A stretch of DNA of 64,000 nucleotides from Acidimicrobiaceae bacterium (lineage in GTDB: Bacteria > Actinomycetota > Acidimicrobiia > Acidimicrobiales > RAAP-2): assembly GCA_003133325.1 (NCBI GenBank), contig PKXA01000088.1, positions 7,002-71,001 of the forward strand, given 5' to 3'. The notes under the pieces are model-generated. The model ran no database searches. It was not told the origin of the DNA and was given only the letters and a program-made list of their open reading frames with translations. How positions within the stretch are numbered: position 1 is the stretch's first letter; each line of letters starts with the position of its first letter. A program made the position numbers and the translations under genes. Positions 41,259-50,046 of this stretch are shown piece after piece.

Positions 41259-42061
41259 CCCCGCCACCCCGTGGCACATCCACTTCGGGTCGTCCGTCCA
41301 TCGACCCTCGGATCCGGCAACGGCGTCTTGCCGTGCGGCGCCGGGTCGGTCGGCGCCGCCTCCGGGTGGTCATCGCCATAGTGGTAGCGGTGGCGATCGT
41401 CGCCGGGGGAGCGGCACTGCTCCATACCTCGCTGTTCACCGCTCGGGTGGTGGCGGTGACCGGCACCCATCTGCATACCAGCACGGCCGCCATTGTGACG
41501 GCTGCCGGTCTGGCCCACCGACCCCTGATGATCAACGTGAGCCCCTCCGGTGCCGAGGCCCGGGTGAAGGCACTGCCCTTCATTGCCTCTGCTCGGGTCA
41601 CCAGACACTGGCCCGACGGCGTGCAGATCGCGGTGAGTGAAAGGATTCCAATGGCCATGATGGCCGGGCCCGCCAACTCGTGGTCACAGGTGGACGGCTC
41701 AGGGCGAATTCTGGCGCTCCAACCGACCCAGCCGACTGGTCTCATTGAACTCGTGGTATCCACGGCCAGGGGGTCCGTGGTTCCGGCCGGGGTCGGAACC
41801 ACGCTGCCTGCAGCAGCCGGACCCGGACTACAGGTGTGTCGGACTCTGCCTTTGGCCTTTTCTGCCCAGGTGCTCTCCATCACCGTGGCACCGGACACAA
41901 CTGTCGACCTCGCCCTCAACTCGGGCCTCACGGTCGTCATGGGCACGGTCACCGACCTGACCGTCAAGTACCAGGACGTGGCCAGTATCATCGCCCACGC
42001 ATCGCTCCAGGGGAAGAAGACCATCGACGTGACGGTCCCCGAAGCACCCACCGAGAGCTGA
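41255..42061 (+). CDS. ftsQ: division protein FtsQ/DivIB
   Basis: A bitopic divisome scaffold protein of 268 residues. An Arg-rich cytoplasmic tail (about 20-36) is followed by one membrane helix (about 38-57) and a POTRA domain (FTARVVAVTGTHLHT to about residue 130, with VTRHWPDGVQIAVSERIP), then the beta domain. Identification rests on the POTRA signature and position between murB and ftsZ. It ends 148 nt before ftsZ, which has its own promoter in the gap. Confidence 0.9.
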   Translation: MTPPPRGTSTSGRPSIDPRIRQRRLAVRRRVGRRRLRVVIAIVVAVAIVAGGAALLHTSLFTARVVAVTGTHLHTSTAAIVTAAGLAHRPLMINVSPSGAEARVKALPFIASARVTRHWPDGVQIAVSERIPMAMMAGPANSWSQVDGSGRILALQPTQPTGLIELVVSTARGSVVPAGVGTTLPAAAGPGLQVCRTLPLAFSAQVLSITVAPDTTVDLALNSGLTVVMGTVTDLTVKYQDVASIIAHASLQGKKTIDVTVPEAPTES

Positions 42062-42123
42062 TGATGACCCATCCCTCGTTGCGGGTCCGAGACGACGTAG
42101 AATCACGACAGCGTCAATGGTGC

Positions 42124-42152
42124 TTGACCAGGTACTCCACTAACCGTATCGT
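42124..42152 (+). promoter_or_regulatory. ftsZ promoter
   Basis: -35 TTGACC (42124-42129), 17 nt spacer and -10 TATCGT (42147-42152), about 50 nt before the ftsZ start codon, in a leader with a purine-rich ribosome site. Confidence 0.68.
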
Positions 42153-42209
42153 TGTGTCGAACTCGCTGGTTGGAACGGTTTCAACCTTTTGTCGAGGGTA
42201 AGGGAATAC

Positions 42210-43334
42210 ATGACCGTTCCTGCTCATAACAATTACTTCGCCGTCATCAAGGTGGTAGGCGTTGGAGGTGGCGGCGTAAACGCCGTCAATCGCATGATCG
42301 ACGCCGGCCTTCGGGGGGTCGAGTTCATCGCGACCAATACCGACGCCCAGGCACTCCTGATGAGCGACGCCGATCTCAAGTTGGACATCGGTCGTCAGCT
42401 GACCCATGGGCTCGGAGCCGGGAGCGACCCCGAAGTCGGGCGCCTGGCGGCCGAAGAGCACCGGTCAGAGATCGAGGAGGCGCTGAAGGGTGCCGACATG
42501 GTCTTCATCACCGCCGGCAAGGGCGGCGGTACGGGAACCGGCGCCGCCCCGGTCGTGGCCGAAATCGCCAAGAGCCTGGGCGCCCTCACCATCGGGGTTG
42601 TGACCCGTCCCTTCACCTTCGAAGGCCGTCGGCGCTCGGTCCAGGCCGAGGCTGGTATCCAGAACCTGAAAGAGAAGGTTGACACCCTCATCATCATCCC
42701 CAATGACCGGTTGCTGACCGTGTCGAGCGAAAAGACCACTATGGTCAACGCATTCAAGATGGCGGATGAAGTTCTGATGCAGGGCGTCCAAGGCATCACC
42801 AGCCTCATTACGATTCCCGGTCTGATAAATACAGACTTCGCCGATGTGAAGATGATCATGAGCAACGCCGGTACGGCGATCATGGGGATCGGATCGTCCA
42901 CCGGCGAGGGACGGGCGGTGAATGCAGCCAGGGCCGCCATTACCAGCCCCCTCTTGGAGGCATCCATCGAGGGCGCCCGCGGCATCTTGCTCAACATCGC
43001 CGGCGGTCCCGATCTCGGCCTCTTCGAGGTCAATGAGGCAGCGGAGATCATTCACGGGGTGGCTCACCCCGATGCCAACATCATCTTCGGTAGTGTCATC
43101 GACGAAGAGATGGGCGAAGAAGTCCGGGTCACGGTGATCGCGGCTGGATTCGAACGCTGGGAGTCCGGCGGCCGTGGTGGGGCCGAGCCGGTGCCGACCG
43201 CGACCGGCCGTGACGAAGGCCGCAGCAAGGTGCTCGGCTTGGAGACGGCACACGAGGATATCTTCGCCTCTCCGGTGGATGACGACCTCGACATCGGGGA
43301 CGACGACTTTGACGTCCCGTCGTTCCTTCGCTGA
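42210..43334 (+). CDS. ftsZ: cell division GTPase FtsZ
   Basis: Tubulin homologue that forms the Z ring; 374 residues. The tubulin signature [10 protein letters not shown] is at about 105-114; [13 protein letters not shown] forms the nucleotide base loop and NTDAQAL the next. After the core comes a short linker and the conserved tail [10 protein letters not shown], the actinobacterial type that binds SepF and other partners. The ATG has AAGGGA at a 5-6 nt spacing. No ftsA is present, so SepF (three genes downstream) is the likely membrane anchor. Confidence 0.98.
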   Translation: MTVPAHNNYFAVIKVVGVGGGGVNAVNRMIDAGLRGVEFIATNTDAQALLMSDADLKLDIGRQLTHGLGAGSDPEVGRLAAEEHRSEIEEALKGADMVFITAGKGGGTGTGAAPVVAEIAKSLGALTIGVVTRPFTFEGRRRSVQAEAGIQNLKEKVDTLIIIPNDRLLTVSSEKTTMVNAFKMADEVLMQGVQGITSLITIPGLINTDFADVKMIMSNAGTAIMGIGSSTGEGRAVNAARAAITSPLLEASIEGARGILLNIAGGPDLGLFEVNEAAEIIHGVAHPDANIIFGSVIDEEMGEEVRVTVIAAGFERWESGGRGGAEPVPTATGRDEGRSKVLGLETAHEDIFASPVDDDLDIGDDDFDVPSFLR

Positions 43335-44086
43335 CCCAGAGCCCTTCTCCGGCCATCGTCACCGTTGTCGGTGACATCCGGGCCACCTGGTCGGATCGCT
43401 CGCACGGCGATCTGCGGTGGCGACCGGACGGGCATCAAGGCGGGGAAGCACTCCGGAAGTTCGCCACCGAGGCAACCGGAATCCCTTCGGGCGGCGGGTA
43501 CCTCCATTCCCTTCGGCAGGTGCACGGGGCCGAAGTCCATATCATCCATGAGACCGGCAACTCCGCAGTGGATGATGACCACCGGACCCGATCTGTCCTC
43601 GAAGGGGACGGAATGGTGTCGGCGTCGCCTTCGGCGGGGCTGGCCATCCTGACCGCCGATTGTGCGTCAATTGCGCTGGGCAGTGAGGAAGGGGTGTTCG
43701 CGGCAGTCCACGCCGGCTGGCGGGGACTGCTGGGGGGAGTGATCGAGGTGGCCACCGCGGCCATGCGTGATCTCGGCGCCACCGTGGTGCACGGGGCCCT
43801 GGGCCCGACCATCCACGCCGAATGTTATGAATTCTCCGAGGATGATCTGGCCTCGATGGCTGCCCGGTATGGCGGCGGGATCCGCTCGGTGACCTCAGGT
43901 GGCCGCCCGGCACTGGATGTGCCCGCCGTCGTAGCTGCCGCTTTTGATGGCGCCAACGTCTGTCCTGTCCCGGGGATCGATGCCTGCACCTCCTGTAGCG
44001 ACAGGTACTTCTCGCACCGGGGACGGCGAGATGACGGCCGCCAGGCGCTGGTTGTCTGGTCGATGGCAGAATCCCCCCGACGATGA
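43331..44086 (+). CDS. pgeF: laccase-domain protein, purine nucleoside phosphorylase/PgeF family
   Basis: YfiH/PgeF family: copper- or zinc-site enzymes that repair or turn over cell-wall precursors or nucleosides. The metal residues are seen in [16 protein letters not shown] and HAGWRGL. A full-length domain needs about 60 residues before QVHG ([16 protein letters not shown] and on), and these are encoded in frame; but between the upstream stop at 43310 and QVHG there is no ATG, GTG or TTG. The best start is CTG at 43331, overlapping the ftsZ stop as CTGA. This gives 251 residues. If only standard starts were used (GTG 43520), the fold would be truncated. The next gene overlaps it by 4 nt. 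Confidence 0.85.
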   Translation: MTQSPSPAIVTVVGDIRATWSDRSHGDLRWRPDGHQGGEALRKFATEATGIPSGGGYLHSLRQVHGAEVHIIHETGNSAVDDDHRTRSVLEGDGMVSASPSAGLAILTADCASIALGSEEGVFAAVHAGWRGLLGGVIEVATAAMRDLGATVVHGALGPTIHAECYEFSEDDLASMAARYGGGIRSVTSGGRPALDVPAVVAAAFDGANVCPVPGIDACTSCSDRYFSHRGRRDDGRQALVVWSMAESPRR

Positions 44087-44757
44087 CGCCGGTGCGATTC
44101 AGTGCCGACCTCATCGCTGGCCGCCTGGCCGCCATTCGCCAAAGGATTTCGGCATGTTCACCGGATCCTGCAGCTGTCACCGTGGTGGCCGTCACCAAAG
44201 GCTTCAGTGAAGATGCGGTGCGGGCGGCCCTGGCGGCCGACATCCTCGATATCGGGGAGAACTATGCCGATGAACTGCTGGTGAAGGCGACAGCGATGGA
44301 AGGAATCGAGCCCATCCCCAGGTGGCATTTTCTTGGCTCCATACAGCGCAACAAGGTTCCGCGCCTGGCACCGGTGGTTGCATGTTGGCAAGGGGTCAGC
44401 CGGGTGGAGGAAGGACGAGCCATCGCCCGACGGCGCCCCGGCGCGACGGTGCTCGTTCAGGTCGACATCGCCGGGCTTCCAGGACGGGGAGGTTGCGACT
44501 CCCAGGATGTACCGGAGATGGTGTCGGGCCTGCGCGACGCGGGCGTCGATGTTGTCGGTCTGATGGCTGTTGGCCGGCCGGGTCCGCCTGAGGGGTCGCG
44601 GTCGGGATTTCACCTGGTGGCGACGATGGCGGACCGACTTGACCTGCCCGTTCGATCCATGGGGATGACCGATGACCTTGAAGTAGCGGTGGCTGAAGGT
44701 TCGACGATGGTACGCGTCGGACGTGGACTTTTCGGCGAAAGACCACCAAAGGGCTGA
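44083..44757 (+). CDS. PLP homeostasis protein, YggS/PROSC family
   Basis: A single-domain TIM-barrel PLP-binding protein without known catalytic activity, involved in vitamin B6 balance; 224 residues. The PLP lysine is in VAVTKGF (about residue 39), and GENYADELL, WHFLGSIQRNK and the phosphate site SMGMTDDLEVAVAEGSTMVRVG are clear. It overlaps pgeF by 4 nt and keeps the ftsZ-pgeF-yggS-sepF order conserved in actinobacteria. Confidence 0.95.
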   Translation: MTPVRFSADLIAGRLAAIRQRISACSPDPAAVTVVAVTKGFSEDAVRAALAADILDIGENYADELLVKATAMEGIEPIPRWHFLGSIQRNKVPRLAPVVACWQGVSRVEEGRAIARRRPGATVLVQVDIAGLPGRGGCDSQDVPEMVSGLRDAGVDVVGLMAVGRPGPPEGSRSGFHLVATMADRLDLPVRSMGMTDDLEVAVAEGSTMVRVGRGLFGERPPKG

Positions 44758-44818
44758 AAGAGCCCGGGTATCCACCTACCGGGTGAGACACGCACTACGC
44801 TGTCGGGCGGAGGGAAAG

Positions 44819-45376
44819 ATGGCAGCCTCATTTATGAAGAAGACGATGGCTTATCTCGGTCTCGTCGACGACGATTATGACGACTATGACTACGACGAGC
44901 CCCGGGGTCCCGGGGCGGTGGGCCGCGCCCCTCAGCGCCCCAGGCGGATGGACGAAAGGGATGAGTCGCAGCCGGCGGTGGCGCCCAGCCGGATCCGGAC
45001 CCTCTCGACGGAGGATACGCCCGGTCCCGTCCCTGTCGCCCAGCAGCCTACGATTGCGACGCGTACGTCCTCGATCAGGCCCATCTCCGCAGAGGCAGCA
45101 GGAGCCAAGGTCCAAGTGGTGGCGCCGAGTCGCTTTGCCGATGCCCAGGAGATTGCCAACCGGTTGATGGGCAACCAGCCGGTCATTGTGAACCTTCAAA
45201 ACGGCGATCGCGACCTACAGCGAAGGATGATCGATTTTTGTAGCGGCGTCACCTATGCGTTGGCGGGTGGCATGGAACGGGTGGCCGACGAAGTGTTCCT
45301 GCTGACGCCGTCAAACGTCAAAGTGTCGGACGAGGAGCGGCAGCGCCTGACCGAGCGCGGCCTGGTCAACCCCTGA
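44819..45376 (+). CDS. sepF: division protein SepF
   Basis: Membrane anchor and bundler for FtsZ in bacteria without FtsA; 185 residues. The N-terminal amphipathic helix (FMKKTMAYLGL) is followed by an acidic Asp/Tyr stretch at 19-28, a Pro/Arg-rich linker and the C-terminal SepF domain (about 95-175: VVAPSRFADAQEIANRLMGNQPVIVN, cut here into family blocks VIVNLQNGDRDLQRRMIDF and GVTYALAGGMERVA). The ATG has GGAGGG 5-10 nt before it. Confidence 0.95.
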   Translation: MAASFMKKTMAYLGLVDDDYDDYDYDEPRGPGAVGRAPQRPRRMDERDESQPAVAPSRIRTLSTEDTPGPVPVAQQPTIATRTSSIRPISAEAAGAKVQVVAPSRFADAQEIANRLMGNQPVIVNLQNGDRDLQRRMIDFCSGVTYALAGGMERVADEVFLLTPSNVKVSDEERQRLTERGLVNP

Positions 45377-45423
45377 TCGAGAACCAGTCGGCTGGCGACC
45401 TCGCCGAGAGGCTATGAGCGCTC

Positions 45424-45684
45424 ATGTTGAGATTCGTCGGTTACATCCTTCAGCTCTATGTAGTGGTCTTGATCGCGTACTCTCTCCTGAGTTGGGTACA
45501 GCCCTCATACGACTCACCCATCCGGAGCATTCAGCGTGGGCTCGCCACGGTGTGCGATCCGGTACTGAATCTGGTGCGACGGGTAATTCCCACTGCCCGG
45601 ATCGGTGGGGTCGGGCTGGATCTGTCGGTCCTGATCGTCATCATCGTCATCGAGGTCGTGTTGCTCCCGCTGGTACTCGGCTAA
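45424..45684 (+). CDS. YggT family membrane protein
   Basis: An 86-residue protein with two membrane helices (about 5-25 and 62-84). The YggT core is visible as SWVQPSYDSPI, TVCDPVLNLVRRVIP and GGVGLDLSVLIVIIV. Function is unclear; it is a standard member of the ftsZ-sepF-yggT-divIVA block and may affect membrane or division events. Confidence 0.92.
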   Translation: MLRFVGYILQLYVVVLIAYSLLSWVQPSYDSPIRSIQRGLATVCDPVLNLVRRVIPTARIGGVGLDLSVLIVIIVIEVVLLPLVLG

Positions 45685-45768
45685 CCCGGGCATCACGGGA
45701 ATGACCCTGTCCGTAAAGCGACTCCGAACCCACAAGGGGCTATCCACGGGCCATGTGCCTGACGCCAG

Positions 45769-45774
45769 TAGCAT
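45769..45774 (+). promoter_or_regulatory. -10 box for leaderless divIVA
   Basis: TAGCAT, 7 nt, then the ATG chosen for divIVA. An ATG inside the box (45773) is also in frame but would lack any leader or promoter logic. Confidence 0.5.
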
Positions 45775-45781
45775 GGCCGGC

Positions 45782-46531
45782 ATGGCCTCATCACAATCTG
45801 CTCTTGATTCGCTACGGACCGTCGAGTTCCGTGAGACCCTCAAGGGGTATCACCGGGACGACGTGGACGAATACCTGGAGAAGGCCGCGGTCGAAGCCGA
45901 AGGCCTCCAGGAGCAGCTGCGACAGACGAGTGAGCGCCTCCGCCAGGCGGGAGAACGCATCTCCCAACTGGAGGCATCGGCCGAGCAGCAACCGGCTGCG
46001 TCTACGGCCGATGCCAACCTGGCCGATGACACGCTGCAGCGCACGCTTCTCCTGGCGCAGAAATTTGTTGACGAGACAAAGGCGGACGCCGAGGCGCGAG
46101 CTGCGAAGCTGGTGGCCGAGGCCGACGCCCATGCCAAGAGCGTACGGGCCAATGCCGAGTCGAATGTCGCGCAAATCACTGCCGACTCTGAGCGGCGCTT
46201 ACGTGAGGAAGTCACCCGCCTCGAGGGGATCAGGGTTCAGCTGTCCGGCGATATCGAGGCCATGGCCCGCCATCTCGAGGCGGAACGGCAGCGACTGAGG
46301 GCTGCACTCACCGAGGTCATCAAATGGGTCGATGACAACGTGCAGCCGGCTGCAGCCTTGGCGGGGCGACCCGGTGGCGGGAGCGGCCAGGCATCGGGTG
46401 GGAACGCCGAGCGCCCGACACAAGGGCCAGCCGCGGGTCAGCCCAGGCCACAGGCAGCGAACACCAATCAATCGGCCGGTGCGAGGATTATGCCGAAAAC
46501 GGGCCAGGCAGCTCAGGCTCGCCCGAACTGA
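45782..46531 (+). CDS. divIVA: DivIVA/Wag31-like polar growth and division protein
   Basis: A coiled-coil protein that senses curved membrane and recruits growth machinery; 249 residues. The N-terminal lipid-binding domain shows TVEFRETLKGYHRDDVDEYL (about residues 16-35). Coiled-coil segments cover about 38-72 and 85-185 (heptads rich in Ala, Glu, Arg), and a Gly/Pro/Gln-rich tail follows. In actinobacteria this gene directs tip growth. The start is set by the -10 box and by the domain border. Confidence 0.93.
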   Translation: MASSQSALDSLRTVEFRETLKGYHRDDVDEYLEKAAVEAEGLQEQLRQTSERLRQAGERISQLEASAEQQPAASTADANLADDTLQRTLLLAQKFVDETKADAEARAAKLVAEADAHAKSVRANAESNVAQITADSERRLREEVTRLEGIRVQLSGDIEAMARHLEAERQRLRAALTEVIKWVDDNVQPAAALAGRPGGGSGQASGGNAERPTQGPAAGQPRPQAANTNQSAGARIMPKTGQAAQARPN

Positions 46532-46628
46532 GCGGATGGTTGATCGGTGAGGACCGTCGGGCTCTCCCCGCCATGCTGACTCTCGAAGCGGCTGGATTCT
46601 GGATATGCGCCTGTGCTGGTGCCGGCCT

Positions 46629-46647
46629 CGGGGGTTTCGAACCCTCG
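46629..46647 (+). terminator. possible hairpin terminator after divIVA
   Basis: CGGGGGTT pairs with AACCCTCG (8 bp, one G-U) around a TCG loop. No T-run. It resembles a tRNA T-arm by chance but no tRNA surrounds it. Confidence 0.4.
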
Positions 46648-46845
46648 TAATGCGGCAAATAATGGCTCTGGCTCCTGAAGTGGGATGACGATGGCAATTC
46701 TCCCGCTAGGGTGCCCGGCACGGTATGTGGATTTTCGGATTGCCGGAGGCAGCAGGGCACGGTCTCGTCACCCGCTCATCGCAACCTAGTATTGCTTGTC
46801 TTTTTCGGGTCCAATCGGGCTCACGGCGGATGCGATCGGTCCCTT

Positions 46846-46851
46846 AGGAGG
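46846..46851 (+). promoter_or_regulatory. strong ribosome site
   Basis: AGGAGG, 8 nt before the ATG of the DksA-like gene; the best Shine-Dalgarno in the window and a contrast to the leaderless genes. Confidence 0.8.
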
Positions 46852-46859
46852 TTGAAGTA

Positions 46860-47474
46860 ATGACGACGAAGAAGCGGGCGCCATTGGTGAAAGCAGCGCT
46901 GGCGCGTAAGGGAGCCAAGAAGGTCGCACCGGCTCCGGCCAAGAAGGTCGCACCGGCTCCGGCCAAGAAGGTCGCCCAGGCTCCGGCCAAGAAGGTCGCC
47001 CAGGCTCCGGAGGTCGTCCCGGCTCCGAAAGCGGCTCCGGCCAAGAAGGCGGCTCCCTCTATTCCTCCTGCGCCAAAGAGGCCGACGGTGGGCCCCTATG
47101 CCAAGGAGCCCAAGTTTCTCGATGAGCAGCGGGCGTTGCTGGTAGAAGAGCGCATCGTTTGCCAGGGTCAGGCTGAGGATTTGCGAGCCGAAGCCGACTC
47201 GCTGGCTCAGGAACGTGAACCCGGCGACGTACAGTTTGATGCCGAGGGTGGCGAAGGGGGTACGGCAGCTGTCGATCGCGAGCGCGATCTGGCACTCTCG
47301 GCCCAGGCTGTGGCCGCGGTGGAGGAGATCGATGATGCACTTGAGCGAATCAACCGAAAGACCTATGGCACCTGCGAGCGGTGTTACCAGTCCATTCCCA
47401 AGGCTCGACTCCGTGCGCTTGCCTATGCCCGGCTGTGTGTGGCCTGTAAGAGCGGGGGGCTGTCGCGACGCTGA
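46860..47474 (+). CDS. DksA/TraR zinc-finger protein with Lys/Ala/Pro repeat tail
   Basis: A 204-residue protein in two parts. The first 65 residues are a Lys/Ala/Pro/Val-rich disordered tail built from four 8-residue repeats (KKVAPAPA type). The rest is a DksA/TraR-like coiled coil (LDEQRALLVEERI to about residue 165) and a C4 zinc finger, C-x2-C-x17-C-x2-C (CERC to CVAC). Family members bind the RNA polymerase secondary channel or act as unknown regulators. The tail resembles histone-H1-like DNA-binding tails, so nucleic acid binding is plausible. It is followed by lspA after 35 nt. Confidence 0.85.
   Translation: MTTKKRAPLVKAALARKGAKKVAPAPAKKVAPAPAKKVAQAPAKKVAQAPEVVPAPKAAPAKKAAPSIPPAPKRPTVGPYAKEPKFLDEQRALLVEERIVCQGQAEDLRAEADSLAQEREPGDVQFDAEGGEGGTAAVDRERDLALSAQAVAAVEEIDDALERINRKTYGTCERCYQSIPKARLRALAYARLCVACKSGGLSRR
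46914..47009 (+). repeat. four 24-bp tandem repeats in coding sequence
   Basis: Four in-frame units beginning GCCAAGAAGGTCGC. Units 1 and 2 are identical, and so are 3 and 4, which differ from the first pair by two bases. A degenerate fifth follows. The repeat number is likely to vary between strains. Confidence 0.9.
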
Positions 47475-47509
47475 CCGGCACTACCGCATCGAACACGGTT
47501 CCACGGGTT

Positions 47510-47974
47510 GTGCCGGCTGGCGCACCCCTCCGATTGGTGAGTGCCGTGGCAGTTGCCGGCCTGGTGGTGCTGGTGGATCAGTTGACCAAGCGGTGGGCTC
47601 TCGACCGGTTGGCTCGTGGGCCGATCCATGTGATCGGGACCCTCGACCTCGCGCTGACCCGGAACCGCGGTTCGGCGTTCAGCCTTTTTCAGGGGTTTGC
47701 CGGGGTGCTGGTGGCGGTGGCGGTCATTCTGGTGGGGGCGTTACTGGTGATGGTCTATCGAGCGCCGTCACTGTCCCGCGCGGCAGTATGCGGGCTGATC
47801 ATCGGAGGAGCCATCGGTAACTTGTCCGATCGCATGTTCCGTGACGAACATGGCGCCGTGGTCGACTTCATCGATCTCCACTTCTGGCCGACGTTCAACG
47901 TGGCTGATGCCTGCATTGTGATTGGTTGTCTGCTGCTGGCGCTCTCTCTCCTACGCAGGACTCCCGGATCGTGA
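47510..47974 (+). CDS. lspA: lipoprotein signal peptidase
   Basis: Aspartyl membrane protease that cleaves prolipoproteins after lipidation; 154 residues with four membrane helices. The catalytic aspartates are Asp107 (GNLSDRM) and Asp133 (FNVADA); LVDQLTKRWA and RNRGSAFSL are further family motifs. Only the N-terminus is uncertain. Its stop overlaps the rluD start (GTGA). lspA-rluD is a conserved pair in many bacteria. Confidence 0.95.
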   Translation: MPAGAPLRLVSAVAVAGLVVLVDQLTKRWALDRLARGPIHVIGTLDLALTRNRGSAFSLFQGFAGVLVAVAVILVGALLVMVYRAPSLSRAAVCGLIIGGAIGNLSDRMFRDEHGAVVDFIDLHFWPTFNVADACIVIGCLLLALSLLRRTPGS

Positions 47975-48915
47975 GTGAACTGTCCCTATCGGTGCCTCCG
48001 TCGCTCGACGGAGTCCGGGTGGACCGCGCCGTGGCGCTACTGGCAGATATCTCCCGTTCGGCCGTCGACGGCCTGATCGAGGGTGGTCGGGTGCAGGTGG
48101 ATGGTGTGACCATCCATGCTCGGAGCCGCCCACTCCGGGAGGGCGAGCTCCTGGACGTGGAGCTTGGTGAGGAGGAAGTGGTCCCTCCTCCCCAAGCCGA
48201 TGGGTCAGTGGTGTTCGGCGTGGTGTACGCCGACGCGGACATCGTCGTTGTGGACAAACCTGCCGGCCTGGTTGTTCACCCCGGAGCCGGGCATCGAACC
48301 GGCACCCTGGTAAACGGGGTGCTATCCCAATTCCCCGACCTGGCTGTGTTGGCTGATGAGGTGGGCGCCGATCCAGAACGCCCCGGCATCGTGCACCGCC
48401 TCGATCGCGGCACGTCGGGCCTGCTGGTGGTGGCGCGGAATGCCGGTGCCTACCGCTCGTTGGTGGCCCAGCTGGGCGAACGCACGGTGTCCCGTCGATA
48501 CCGGGCGTTGGTGTTGGGTGAGGTCGATGGTGAGTCGGGGGTCGTGGACGCCCCCATCGGTCGGTCGATCACGTCGCCTACTCGAATGGCGGTCTCGCGC
48601 AAGGGAAAAGAGGCCCGGACCCGCTACCGGGTTGAGCGGAGATTCACCGAGCCGGTCCCGGCCACCCTGTTGGAGGCGACACTCGAAACGGGCCGGACCC
48701 ACCAGATTCGCGTTCACCTATCGGCGATCGGCCATCCGGTGGTGGGTGACGCGGTCTACAGCCGAGGTCGAACGTTGCCCGGAGTTACATTGAGCCGACC
48801 GTTTCTCCATGCCTACGCCCTGGCGTTCGACCACCCGGCGACAGGGGAGCGCATGGAGTGGTCATCGCCGCTCCCTGATGATCTCAGGGCAGAACTCGAA
48901 CGCCTGTCGAATTGA
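47971..48915 (+). CDS. rluD: RluA/RluD family pseudouridine synthase
   Basis: Makes pseudouridine in 23S rRNA. An S4 RNA-binding domain (about residues 12-75, DRAVALLADISRSAVDGLIEGGRV-type sequence) is followed by the catalytic domain with HRLDRGTSGLL, catalytic Asp145. ETGRTHQIRVHLSAIGHPVVGD near residue 235 is the second family block. It has 314 residues. The exact rRNA site (D-type helix 69 or another) is inferred from overall similarity only. It is convergent with a sigma-factor gene, with a hairpin between them. Confidence 0.92.
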   Translation: MSELSLSVPPSLDGVRVDRAVALLADISRSAVDGLIEGGRVQVDGVTIHARSRPLREGELLDVELGEEEVVPPPQADGSVVFGVVYADADIVVVDKPAGLVVHPGAGHRTGTLVNGVLSQFPDLAVLADEVGADPERPGIVHRLDRGTSGLLVVARNAGAYRSLVAQLGERTVSRRYRALVLGEVDGESGVVDAPIGRSITSPTRMAVSRKGKEARTRYRVERRFTEPVPATLLEATLETGRTHQIRVHLSAIGHPVVGDAVYSRGRTLPGVTLSRPFLHAYALAFDHPATGERMEWSSPLPDDLRAELERLSN

Positions 48916-48920
48916 CAGGA

Positions 48921-48943
48921 ACCGGCGAATACCTCTCGCCGGT
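48921..48943. terminator. bidirectional hairpin terminator
   Basis: ACCGGCGA and TCGCCGGT form a perfect 8-bp stem with a 7-nt loop in the 39-base gap between two convergent genes, so it can serve both. Confidence 0.7.
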
Positions 48944-48954
48944 ACCCGTCACCG

Positions 48955-49887
48955 TCAGGCTGCTTCGTGAGCCGCTTCGAGAGCCTCGCTGTCGGCCAGA
49001 ATCCGCAGAGCCTCGGCTTCGGCTTGGCGCACCTTTCGGACACCCACCCCTAGCCGTTCCGCCGTCGTCTGCAGGGATGCGGGGTCAGAGCCATCGAACC
49101 CAAACCGATTGCGGATGACCGCTCGTTGCAAGTCGGTGAGCCGGTCCACGGCGCTGCGCACCAACCCGAACGTGAGCTCGGAGGCGACCTCGTCTTCGAA
49201 CTCGTTGCTGTCGGTCGACACCAGATCACCCAGCGTCGAGGTCGAGTCGGCGGTGGCCGGCTGGTCGAGGCTGGCCACCACCCGGGCGACCCGGGTGAGG
49301 TCGGTCCGCATGTCGGCAGTGGTATTGGTGGCATCGTCCAACTCGGCGTCGGTCGGCGAACGCTGTAGTTGATGGGTGAGTTCCCAGGTGGCCGCTTCGA
49401 CCAGCTGATTGCGCTCGGCTACTTCCATCGGAAGGCGGATGGTCCGACCATGCTGTTGGACGGCTCGCTGCAAGGCCTGGCGGATCCACCAGGTGGCATA
49501 GGTGGAGAATCGGAAGCCGCGTTCCCAGTCGAACTTGTCGACTGCCCGCATCAGACCGAAGGTGCCCTCTTGGATGAGATCGGCGAGGTCGACCCCGCGG
49601 TCCTGATATCGCCGCGCCCAGTGGATGACCAGGCGCAAGTTGGCCGCGGCCATCTCCCGGCGGGCATCCTCGTCGCTGGCCGCCACCCGTTTGGCCAACT
49701 CGGTCTGTGCCTCATGGTCGGGAAGGGGGTGATGGTCGAGATCGCGGAGGAAGAGGCCCAGGCTGTCTGCATCCGCGCCGCGGCTCCGCGCCGCGGTCGC
49801 CGAGGTGGCGGCGCGCCCTTTTCCTGTGGCGGACGGGGTGCTCTTCTTCTCCTGACCTTTGCTGGCGGTCAACGTCGGAGTTGTCAT
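48955..49887 (-). CDS. group 2 sigma-70 factor (primary-like sigma factor)
   Basis: An RNA polymerase sigma factor of 310 residues lacking region 1.1. Region 1.2 (DSLGLFLRDLDHHPL), regions 2.1-2.4 (AAANLRLVIHWARRY, DLIQEGTFGLMRAVDKFDW, RFSTYATWWIRQAL), region 3 (LPMEVAERNQLVEAA) and region 4 with its helix-turn-helix (ERLGVGVRKVRQAEAEAL) are all present. This is a SigB/HrdB-like alternative to the main sigma factor. The ATG at 49887 was chosen because residues before it are Arg-rich and uncharacteristic; ATG at 49908 is possible. Its core-promoter preference should resemble the vegetative one. Confidence 0.92.
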   Translation of the reverse strand: MTTPTLTASKGQEKKSTPSATGKGRAATSATAARSRGADADSLGLFLRDLDHHPLPDHEAQTELAKRVAASDEDARREMAAANLRLVIHWARRYQDRGVDLADLIQEGTFGLMRAVDKFDWERGFRFSTYATWWIRQALQRAVQQHGRTIRLPMEVAERNQLVEAATWELTHQLQRSPTDAELDDATNTTADMRTDLTRVARVVASLDQPATADSTSTLGDLVSTDSNEFEDEVASELTFGLVRSAVDRLTDLQRAVIRNRFGFDGSDPASLQTTAERLGVGVRKVRQAEAEALRILADSEALEAAHEAA

Positions 49888-50046
49888 GCCTGGTTTCACC
49901 CTTCTCATGTCGGTTGTACTACTCTCAACGCCCGGGAAGCGCCGGACATTCCTGTAGTGCCGGGGCCCATCCGATTCTCTCGGTGGTACAACTACCCGTT
50001 TCCCGGCCAGTTTGCACACCTACGTCCGAAATGGTCGGTCAGCACA

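Larger units (their letters stand above)
46532..46859 (+). other. intergenic stretch between divIVA and the DksA-like gene
   Basis: No gene is supported in these 328 bases. It contains a hairpin (46629-46647) and, at its end, a strong ribosome site. Some T-rich sequence near 46790-46806 may belong to the promoter of the next gene, but no convincing -35/-10 pair was found. Confidence 0.5.

Noticed and set aside
46629..46650. tRNA-like T-arm sequence
   Set aside because: No acceptor stem, anticodon arm or CCA context around it; treated as a hairpin.
46914..47009. CRISPR-like repeats
   Set aside because: Units are contiguous 24-mers without spacers, in frame within a coding sequence.
49369..50046. 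extension of the histidine phosphatase over the sigma factor gene
   Set aside because: It is antisense to sigma regions 1-3 and the phosphatase domain begins at FVVRHGE.
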